Positions 32,872-41,870 of a stretch of DNA of 64,000 nucleotides are shown one piece after another (position 1 is the first letter of the stretch; every line of letters starts with the position of its first letter). The stretch lies in contig NC_079973.1 in assembly GCF_029852145.1 (NCBI RefSeq), forward strand, positions 2,418,001-2,482,000, in the 5' to 3' direction. The translations under genes were made by a program, and so were the position numbers. The notes below the pieces were generated by a model that saw only the letters and a list, made by a program, of their open reading frames with translations, had not been told where the DNA came from and searched no databases. This DNA is from Microplitis mediator. Taxonomy: Eukaryota; Arthropoda; Insecta; Hymenoptera; Braconidae.

Positions 32872-33516
32872 TAGGGTGGTCCTTATTTTGGACTTTTTCG
32901 AATTCTTATGCTCCCAGAGGCTTATGTGGTTCTTACTTTTTTTCACTCTACTGCACATTAACGCACTATTGTCTTATTTAGCGAACTGCGCTTTAATTTT
33001 TTGAAAATATTCGTTTGTTCAAAAAAAAAAACTCGTCCAAAGCTCCTGATTACTGTATTAGTGCAACAAAGATATGCCGTTCACCCACTTGGGTGCGAGA
33101 ATGAAAAAAAGTAAGAACTCCTGATAAGGATGCAGAGTGGTTTGATATGTAATTTGAAAAAAATTTTAGATCAAAATAAATAAAATAATTTTTTTCTTTT
33201 TTTTGATCATGCTGTATCCCCAAAATTATAGTAGCTGAAAATCTGTAAAAATTCTGAGGAGTAGCTGCTAATATAAGGATAAAGTCTACAGAGTTTCAAA
33301 TTTTTTAAACAATTACTTTAGCCAGAATAGAAAATTAATTGTTCAATGCCAATAACCCCGTGTTATTTAAATGGGAAACTTACATCGCTGTGCGGCACGG
33401 GTTGAAATTGAGATAGAGACCTGAAACTTTGAGGATATTTTTTTTTATTTATTTCGAACCACATAAGCCTCTGGGAGCATAAAAATTAAAAAAAGTCCAA
33501 AATAAGTACCACCCTA
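32872..33516. mobile_element. TAGGGTGG inverted-repeat element, complete (645 bp)
   Basis: Ends TAGGGTGGTCCTTATTTTGG and CCAAAATAAGTACCACCCTA, with an exact 8-bp target duplication ATACACAT (32864-32871 and 33517-33524). The inverted ends extend about 65 bp (AGAGGCTTATGTGGTTC / GAACCACATAAGCCTCT). No transposase. The 8-bp duplication suggests hAT- or P-like mobilisation. Confidence 0.85.
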
Positions 33517-33600
33517 ATACACATGTATATATTTTATAAGATTTTTTGTATTTTTTTATGGTCCTCAGGGAGCTACGGCTCTAGGATCAAATAAATATAT

Positions 33601-33632
<32 letters not shown>

Positions 33633-34044
33633 TTTTATAATTACGTAATAATCATGATGGATTTATGTATACAACTTCGTAAACTAGGATTAGGTTTCAA
33701 TTCATACTGATTGTGCAAAGTTAATTGCCTCATATCTTACTTCTAACTTAATTGAAAAAACAAAAAAAAATAATAAAGAAGTTGACAATCACAGAAATCA
33801 AAATTTTGCAGTATTATTTACTTATAATTAAATTGTTTAAATAATTATTTATTTGAGCATACAACACATTATTACATTATAAAGCTGAAACTGTTTCTAG
33901 TACAAAAATAGTAAATTATTGGTGATAGACAAATGATTTATAGAATAGTTTGGATCTCAAAAAATAAATGAAGCGGTCAGGACACTCGGCTACTTAGATA
34001 CTGACGAGTAAATTTTGAACAGTTACTACAAAATCGTCTTGGTA

Positions 34045-34275
34045 GCATTCTATCTGTGCCATTTACGGCCACTGCTCCATTTTTGGACATTTAATACTTT
34101 ATTTTAATTAATGAAAAAGTATAAAAAAAACTCGCATTGCAATGACTTGATAAAAGTATCATTGAACAGATTTAAAAAATTAATTATATCATTGCGTCTT
34201 TAACAAATTGTTTTATTTAAATTTTTCAAGTGTCCAAAACTGGCCCTAAAGTGGCCGAAAGTTATACCTCTGCCC
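34045..34275. repeat. GGCCACTGCTCCATTTTTGG element
   Basis: Ends GGCCACTGCTCCATTTTTGG and CCAAAACTGGCCCTAAAGTGG are imperfect inverted repeats. A second copy lies at 46881-47100 inside Miga intron 3. Confidence 0.65.
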
Positions 34276-34586
34276 TATATTCATTTGAGAAACAAAAGTC
34301 AATTCTATTAATAAAAATTTTATCTACTGATTTCATAAATTATGAATTAAACATTAAATCAATTGGAATGAATTAAGTATAAATTGGAATATTTTTATAC
34401 TTATATATTAAGTACCGGTTCTGGATACCGGTATCAGTTTTGGACACCAACAATTTCGATAAGACGATCAATACAAAGTAAAAACATCACAGTTACGTCT
34501 TATCTATAAATACTTTGATTACATTTATTAGTAAGAATATTTTTTATATTCTTCAAATGTCAAATGACGTGTCCGCAGATTGCATA

Positions 34587-35140
34587 CACGCTGAAAAAAA
34601 TGCTAACTATTACCATCTTGCAATAGGGAATAATTACCATCTGTATGTGATAATAATTATCATGCTTTTATGTTAACTATTCGTTTCTCGTACAGTAATA
34701 ATTACTATTGCCGATAGTAATAGTTACCATCTAGATAGTAATATTTCTATGATACTGAAGTTAGCAGACGTCTAATAATTTTTGAATTTTTTTTTAGACG
34801 ATAAACCATAAAAAAAAAATATTTGAAAAAATTGCACCTGTAGTTTTTTAATTTTTCTACATGTGCATATTTTTAGTTTTTTTTTTTTTTGTAATTGATT
34901 TGGTGAAAAAAAAAATCCGAAAATTACTCATTGTCTGCTAACTTCAGGGTAATATATTTCTTATGTCTGAAAAATTTTTGATTTTGCCTTCTAAGATAGT
35001 AATGATTATCATCACGGATAAGAATACTTACCATCTCCGATAGGAAAAGTTAACATAAAAGAATGAGAATCATTAAAATCTAAGGATGGGAATAATTACT
35101 TCGTTAAGATGGCAAGTATTACCACTTTTTTTTCAGCGTG
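34587..35140. mobile_element. TA-flanked inverted-repeat element with nested family A copy
   Basis: Ends CACGCTGAAAAAAATGC and TTTTTTTTCAGCGTG between TA dinucleotides. The body consists of many short ACTATTACCATCT-like motifs in both orientations. It is interrupted by a family A element at 34749-34953 that is flanked by an exact 8-bp duplication ATATTTCT. Confidence 0.85.
34749..34953. mobile_element. Family A MITE, 205 bp, with 8-bp target duplication
   Basis: ATGATACTGAAGTTAGCAGA at the left and CTGCTAACTTCAGGGTAAT at the right, flanked by ATATTTCT on each side (34741-34748, 34954-34961). Confidence 0.88.
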
Positions 35141-35343
35141 TAGGGTCAAAAATTAGTGTCCCTGCTCTAATTACTTTAAAATAAAGTATTTATATATTTT
35201 AAAATACTCTTTGTATTTTAATACTGTAGTCTAGCGCGACTTTTAGAAATTCATTTAACAAAAATATCTGTCATATAAATATAATATCTTATAAATTAAT
35301 ATTGTCATGTCTTTATAAATAAATTCTCTCTGCTAATAAAGTC

Positions 35344-38300
35344 CTACTCTAACTCCATCATGTCCGCGTAACTACACATTTTTTTCAGTAATTTAATATG
35401 ATTATCATTAGCAACTCCGTATTTCTTTTTAATCAAATGATCTTTCAGAGAACTTTTGTGCAATTCCTTATTTGCGATACTGATTTGCATCCTTACTTCT
35501 AGCGGGTCTACCCACAAGGTATTGCCGAAGTGTAAAACGACCTGAAGAATTTAAAAAAACGTTAGTCAATTTTCAATAAAAAATTTTTAAATAAAAAAAA
35601 TATTATTCCAGACTTACAGTTCCTCGTAAAGAAGTACAAGGCGCTTCCAATTGTTCAGTAAACCAACTCATAGTACATTTATTAGCTCTGACATTCCATT
35701 CAATTTCTTTGTCATAAGGTGATATATTTGACAAAAATACTTCAACAATATGAGCTGGAGCTTCTGCTAATTCTTTTGGCATTTCCCTCAATCTGCTTAC
35801 CTGTAAATTAAAAATAATAAATTTATAAATTTTGTTTATCAATTATTAATTAATAAAAAAATATAGTAACTTACATTTTGGTGTGCGTAAATATATCCCG
35901 AATCAATATTTCTCAAATCAACAACCAGAGGTTTGTCATCGTCATTTTTTTTCACAACATTAATAATCTGGACCCGACAATACTCGTCAAGTCTTTCATC
36001 ATACCCGTAAATTCCGCCGACTTCGACACTGTGACACTTGCGCCGATTACGCATCGCTGCAAAATACTGATATACCTTTGACTCGATTTCCACGTGCGCT
36101 GCCGCTGAAACCATGTGCTTATTTCCCTGGCTGTCGGTGTACTCTTGTATCTTTGCCGAAAAATGTGTTGCGTCATGGACATAAGTAATTGTCATTTTAA
36201 CTTTGTCTCCAACGGTCACTGGTGTCATCGGAGTATCAACTTCAGCAATGAAACAGTGTCTGAATGTGCAGGCATTCCCTTTCTCACAGTTTCCAAAGGC
36301 TTTTATGTTATCACAAATCGGATAATTTTTTTTCTGACGTTCCAAGTTAACGTAAACGCGTTCAAATGCATTCTTCTGCTCAGCAGACAATTTGTAACCA
36401 GATCTTTCAACTAGATTTAATATACTACGCAATTGTACGTCATTGGTTTCGTCAATAAAAATAGTGACCTCAGTGGTCGGAGATTTTTTTCTCAAATTAG
36501 TCATGAGAGTTGAGAAGCGGAATAGGAAAGTAGACTTTGTCGGCACGGCGATTGAGTAATGAATCAACCAGTCGACATCTGTTACCTCTAGAATCGGCAG
36601 AGCTCTGTCAGTACAAATCAGTACCTCGTAGTTGCCTGCTATTCCTCTGTCCCATTGACCTTTAGCATCTACGATCTCAGCTCTTACTATATCCTCAGGA
36701 ACATACAACGTGCGAATATTTTTACTCGACAAATAATTATTGAGCTCATGAGCTTCATCACCTTCTGCACAGACGATCATTGTCTTAACTAACAGATAGT
36801 TTTTCTCCAACAGTTCTTCAGTCTTGGCAAGTTTCTGTGCCTTGAGAATCGACCTAGTCCTCAATTGGATCCCGCAAAAAATCGTGGCATCAGCAAACGA
36901 ACCGATGCAGTAAAATGGATTCTTTAAGGCATTCTTTGTAAAGGTTCCAAGCAAGCTGGACCATTGTCTGGCGACTCCTATCGTTTGCAAAGCCATCAGT
37001 CGTGAGCTCTGAGCTTTTTTCTTACCAAAGGGTGTATATTTCTTCAACAGAGGGATCAAAGTGTCCACGTGCTTGAGTAATAAATCATCTAGATGATCAA
37101 TCACCAGATGATTTATGCTGCTAAACTTAACCGGGGCTCCGCTATCCTTATCTTCGAGGTAACGGAATAAAAAGGCCGGGGTCGCGATAAATATATGACA
37201 CCCGTTGTAAATTTGGGCTGTAATTGATCGATACTCGCATCCATTGAAAGCTCCGATTATTTTAATATCGTTGAAGTCGGAGAGAATTAACCGGAAGTGT
37301 TCTTTGATATACAAAACTTCTTTTGAAGACGGGCAGAGAATTAAGGCCATCGGTTGACCATCTTCTTGGTACTGTCGTGTTGTGATAATCATATTGGCAA
37401 TTGGTGCGACGTATCCGAAAGTTTTTCCACTCTTGGTTGGTGCCACGGCCATAACATCCAGCCCTTTGTTGATAGCAGGCCACATGTATGACTGAATGTT
37501 TCTTAGTCTTCTTACTGATAATTTGTTCAATGCATGATGGATGTTTTTAGTAAATTTAGCAGAAGCTATGTCAGCTAAACGGTGACAGGGTTCATTGCTG
37601 CTGACCAGAACTTCTTCAAAACCAACTCGTTGCGCTACTGAATTAACTGAAGCTGATGTGGTATTAGAGTCAGTGTTATTTCCTGAATCTAATGCTGGTG
37701 AGCTGATGGATTTTGCTGAGCTGAATGAATTGTCACTGCTCTTGACATCTAATAAATCATCATTAACAAAAATTGCAGTGTGCGCTTTCACAAGCGCCTT
37801 TCTCAAAAGAATTATTTGGTTCTCAATTATTAGATACAACTCCCCGTATTTTTTTCCCGTTCTTCCAGTGGCTGAAAGTTCAAAGTAACACTTCCTAGAT
37901 GCGCTTATCAGCTGTTTTGCCAAATCAATCGCTTCGGGGCACCAAGTCTTCTTAGCAAGAAGGTCTACACGATCATCGTTGCTAGATTTAATTATTGCGG
38001 GTATAATTTTGTATAAACTGACTGATTCAGTTAAATATTGATCAGGAATATCATCCTGAGCAATAACAATAAATGCCTGCCGGCATAATTTAAATGTGAC
38101 GCCATAGTCAACTAAAAATGCTGAATATTTAAGCGTATCACGATTAAATCCAGTTATTATGGCCCGAGAGTACCATGCTGGTAAATTAATACCATCAGGA
38201 GTGTTTCTGTCAATTATTGTGAGCTGTATAAACAAAATTTAAAATTAATTATGAGTCTATTTAATTATGAGTATGAATGTAGCAGACGTCAGAGAAATTT

Positions 38301-39234
38301 AAAATTATAAATAAATATAGTAAGTAATAAAAAAAAAATATTTATAGAAAATGCACTTATTAATTTCAAAATTTTTTAAATGCACATTTTTTTGCAATTT
38401 TATTTTATTCATTATTTAGTCTAGTTATTAATAATTTTAAATTTGTCTGATGTCTGCTACATTCACACTCATATTTAATTTGAAATAAAAGATCCTGAAG
38501 TTAGCAGACAATTAAAAATTTTTGGTTTTTTTTTAACAATTAAATTTGAAGAAAAAAAAAACAAAAAATATGCACATGTAGAAAATTTAAAAAACTACAG
38601 GTGCAATTTTTTTTTTTTGGAAATTTACCGCCTAAAAAAAATCCAAAAATTATTAGACGTCGGCTAACTTCAGTATCATAAGTTAACAGACAATTAACAA
38701 TTTTTGGATTTTTTTTTTCAACAAATCAATTGCAAAAAAAAAAAACGAAAAAAGTTACACATGTAGAAAATTTAAAAAGCTGTAGGTGAAATTTTTTGAA
38801 TATTTTATTATAATAATTTATCGTATTTAAAAGAAATCAAAAATTATTAAATGGCTAACTTCAGTATCATTTGATTTTAAAAATATAAATTAAGAAATTA
38901 ATAACTAAATACTTACAGTACCAACTGCGATTGGCCTATCATTAACATTTTCTGCAGACATTTTATATTTTTTGGCGACAACTTTAAGCTTCTCAGTAAT
39001 TAGTTTTAGTTTTTCCGCATGGGTCACATCTCTAATGAGTATTTTATTTGGATTCGTTATTTTCTCCACAGTTACTTCGACTGCATTTGCCGGGAGTTTA
39101 TGGTTTATAACAACTGTAACATTTATATAAACACATATATACACACTTAATATATCATTGAATACATCATTGAATTTATACTGATCAGTAGTTAAGTTAA
39201 AACAAAGAATTATTATATATTTATACATACCCAT
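35344..39234 (-). CDS. TDRD12/Yb-like Tudor and degenerate DEAD-box helicase protein
   Basis: Five exons on the minus strand: 39231-39234 (ATGG), 38917-39113, 35875-38223, 35618-35800 and 35344-35541; 976 residues, phases consistent. Order: N-terminal Tudor-like region (NLPAWYSRAIITGFN), linker, helicase core, CCCH zinc finger (about 702-725), C-terminal extended Tudor (VTVGDKVKMTITYVHDATHF). The helicase has a Walker A variant APTKSGKT (about 328) but VIDHLDD in place of DEAD (about 441). There is no recognisable SAT, and a TDRALPIL/FRFSTL stretch replaces motifs V and VI. Known relatives (TDRD12; fly Yb proteins) work in cytoplasmic piRNA biogenesis. ATPase activity is doubtful here. Unlike vertebrate TDRD12 it has no C-terminal CS domain. 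Intron 2 holds family A and B elements. Confidence 0.87.
38267..38472. mobile_element. Family B MITE, 206 bp, 8-bp target duplication
   Basis: ATGAGTATGAATGTAGCAGA to CTGCTACATTCACACTCAT, flanked by ATTTAATT (38259-38266 and 38473-38480). Lies in intron 2 of the TDRD12-like gene. Confidence 0.9.
38489..38860. repeat. Family A element followed by a second, partial copy
   Basis: The full copy runs from GATCCTGAAGTTAGCAGACA to GTCGGCTAACTTCAGTATCA (about 38489-38688). It is immediately followed by AAGTTAACAGACAATTAACA ... GGCTAACTTCAGTATCAT to about 38860, a copy lacking its left end. Confidence 0.7.
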
Positions 39235-39671
39235 GATAAATTAGCAGACAAAAAAAGGTTAACAGACGATTAAACAAATACAAGTCAAAAAATTAAAACA
39301 TTCAATAAGTCCGGCTTTATTTTAAATAATTTTTTTGCGTTCGATTAATAAAATCGCGGTGATGTCTTTCTTCTCAGACACGGAATGAATCAAATATTGT
39401 TATCAAACACCACATGGTCTGAATGGTAGAGATGGAGATGGAAGACTGAATTTTACGCGTCGTATTATCTTCCGAACAAGAGATTGGACTTCGGGTGTTG
39501 TCGGTTTTTACTCCCACTCTGGATGTTTTACGTGTTTAATGTTCTCCCACTTTTCTGTACGCATGCGCAGTTCATAAATATTTGGTAGTGGGGACAGTTT
39601 CCGAGATCTTATCTCTTACTGGGACCACAATAGTAATATCTCCTTTTATCTTTAATTTATCATTTAAAAAC

Positions 39672-39861
39672 ATGACTGTGAATGTAGCAGACATCAGACA
39701 AATTTAAAATTATAAATGAGTAGAGTAAGTAATTAAAAAAATCATATTTACAAAAAATGCCTTTATGAATTTTTTAAATGCGCGTTTTTTTTAATTTTTA
39801 AAACTAATTATTTATTAATAATTTTACATTTGTCTGATGTCTGCTATACATTCACGCTCAT
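39672..39861. mobile_element. Family B MITE, 190 bp, 8-bp target duplication
   Basis: ATGACTGTGAATGTAGCAGA to CTGCTATACATTCACGCTCAT, flanked by TTAAAAAC on each side. Confidence 0.88.
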
Positions 39862-40036
39862 TTAAAAACTACTTTATTATCAACAAAGTGCAATTACGAC
39901 AGTACTTATCCGACAGATGGATGCAAGGGAGGCTTCAGATATCGACACACTTTTGTTCCAAAACATATCGATGTTTCCCTTTTAATTTTTTAATTTTTAT
40001 TCTACTAACATTCCATTTTTCTAGTCAAAAATTAAA

Positions 40037-40234
40037 ATGATCCTGAAGTTAGCGAACATTTAAAAATTTGTGAATTTTTGTTTTTCGTCAAATCAATTGC
40101 AAAACAATAAAATAAAAATATGCACATGTAGAAAATTTAAAAAACTACAGGTGCAATTTTTTCAAATATTTTTTTTATGGTTTATCGTCTAAAAAATCCA
40201 AAAATTATTAGACGTCTGCTCACTTCAGTATCAT
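40037..40234. mobile_element. Family A MITE, 198 bp, 8-bp target duplication
   Basis: ATGATCCTGAAGTTAGCGAA to CTGCTCACTTCAGTATCAT, flanked by AAATTAAA on each side (40029-40036, 40235-40242). Confidence 0.88.
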
Positions 40235-40482
40235 AAATTAAAATTATTCCCACTCATTCTGTCTGCTACACACTCGTGATACTTAATAGTAATTTTAAGT
40301 ATTATAAGTAAATAACTAAATTTTTTTGAAATTTTTGACGTTTTAGCAATTTATTAAAAAAAAAAATGACGTAATATATTTATTAGGAAAATGAAGTTTA
40401 ATAAAAGACATGATAGTATTGAATTTATTTATAAATTTTTATTATGACCAAATATCAGTATTTGACACCAGAAAGTGATAAA

Positions 40483-41708
40483 TTACTTCTTCTTGGACAC
40501 ACCAACAGTACGACCACGTCGTCCAGTTGTCTTGGTGTGTTGACCACGAACACGGAGACCCCAATAATGACGGAGACCTCGGTGAGCACGAATTTTCTTC
40601 ATACGCTCCAAATCTTCACGCAATTTTGAATCCAAGTTGGAACTTGTAAGCTATGGCCAAAAGAACATAAATTAATATCACATATATATTTTTCAATAGA
40701 ATTTAAAATAAATAAATAGGTAATAATGTTGCATGCTGATTTGAATCATAAGTTGCACTCAAACAATCGGATTTATTATTCAAGTAAACTATAATGCAGT
40801 TTATCTGGCATAGATTACCAACCAAATGATTGATTTAAATTGAATCATCTGGTCGTGTATCTGTGCCACGAAATTAAAGTTTTATCGATAAATAATAAAT
40901 CGTCAGGTGATCAATTACCTGGGAGTATTTTCCATCAACGATATCCTTCTGTCTGTTCAAGAACCAGTCGGGAATTTTGTACTGACGTGGGTTGGTCATG
41001 ATGGTAACGATTTTTTCGACCTAGAAATTAATTTAAAAAATATTAATTAATTTAATTGATAAAAAAAGAATAAATTAAATATTTTACGAGTGTTTTTTAA
41101 ATTACCTCCTCTTCAGTACATTCTCCAGCGCGTTTTGTTAAATCAATATCGGCCTTCTTGATAACAATGTTGGAGTAACGTCTTCCAACTCCTTTGATGC
41201 TGGTCAACGCGAACATGATGTTGCGGTTACCATCAATGTTCGTACCAACGATACGAAGAATGTGTTGGAATTTTTCTGGGATGATGAGCGACTGAAATTA
41301 AAAAAAAGATAATAATTAATTTTGATTATAGCAACAAGTAATTAATTAAACATAAATTATTTGAATATAATTAACTTTCCAATTTAAAAAAAAAAAAAAA
41401 TATTTAAACAGATTCAAATAAATTATTTGTCAAACTCTCGACTTGTAGATTAATCGACTCATTAATATAAAGTGTAATTATTCCTGAATTAAAGTCGCTC
41501 TTTTATCAGATGAATCATAACCTCAAAGCCGCATGACAAATTAAATTAATTTCTTTTCCCGCAATAACAAAAAGAAAAGTATAAATAATGAATTCAAATT
41601 ATGGGTAAAAGTATGAGGTTTCATTTTATGTCATTTTTTTGTTTTTGATTGCAAAGATTTAAATGATATTTAATAAATATATTAAGAAAATAAAATGTGG
41701 CTTACCAT
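40483..41708 (-). CDS. RpS18: 40S ribosomal protein S18
   Basis: Four coding exons: 41706-41708 (only the ATG), 41106-41291, 40919-41020 and 40483-40650; 152 residues, the standard length. Diagnostic stretches: [80 protein letters not shown] and C-terminal TVGVSKKK. It is the eukaryotic homologue of bacterial uS13 in the small-subunit head. The 5' end CTCTTTTCCG (41726-41735) looks like a terminal oligopyrimidine tract, implying growth-linked translational control. Intron 3 carries an H/ACA snoRNA candidate. A 2.2-kb palindrome begins about 135 bp upstream of the presumed start. Confidence 0.97.
40724..40868 (-). ncRNA. H/ACA-box snoRNA candidate in RpS18 intron 3
   Basis: Read on the minus strand. 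The 5' hairpin has lower stem TGGCACAGATAC with GTAATCTATGCCA and upper stem ACCAGATGATT with AATCATTTGGTT. An H box AGATAA (A-n-A-n-n-A) follows. The 3' hairpin has closing stem TGCAT/ATGCA and internal stem TTGAATAATAA with TTATGATTCAA. An ACA trinucleotide (40727-40729) lies exactly 3 nt from the 3' end. The ~145-nt length, hairpin-hinge-hairpin-tail order and location in a sense-strand ribosomal-protein intron all fit. The pseudouridylation target is not assigned. Confidence 0.65.
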
Positions 41709-41735
41709 TTTGCAATGATGTCAGTCGGAAAAGAG
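41709..41735 (-). promoter_or_regulatory. RpS18 5' UTR with TOP-like start
   Basis: CTCTTTTCCGACTGACATC immediately upstream of the ATG exon; the pyrimidine run after an initial C fits a ribosomal-protein TOP start. Confidence 0.6.
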
Positions 41736-41870
41736 ATCGAAAAACATGTGGTCCTTATTTACCACCACACAGAAAAGTTCTGGTAACTTTAGCGCCATCT
41801 TTAGTAGCTTTTGAAAATTACCAATTGTTGTTTTTATTTTATTGGTATCGTTTTTGAAATTAAAGTCTTG

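Larger units (their letters stand above)
21207..33499. repeat. Segmental duplication, copy 2 (with insertions)
   Basis: Same unit as 16298-20802, enlarged by a 7,436-bp LTR retrotransposon and a 318-bp TA-flanked palindromic element. It ends inside a complete TAGGGTGG element whose right end is missing in copy 1. Confidence 0.92.
33517..35343. other. Intergenic between duplication and TDRD12-like gene
   Basis: Contains a TCTA microsatellite (about 33602-33632) and a 230-bp inverted-repeat element at about 34045-34275 that recurs at 46881-47100. Also contains the nested TA-flanked element 34587-35140. No gene seen. Confidence 0.5.
39235..40482. other. Intergenic TDRD12-like / RpS18
   Basis: The TDRD12-like promoter is presumably in about 39240-39650, a locally GC-richer stretch. 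Then follow a family B element (39672-39861) and a family A element (40037-40234). No gene seen. Confidence 0.5.

Noticed and set aside
33602..33632. TCTA repeats considered as a CRISPR-like or structured array
   Set aside because: Simple microsatellite with no spacers.
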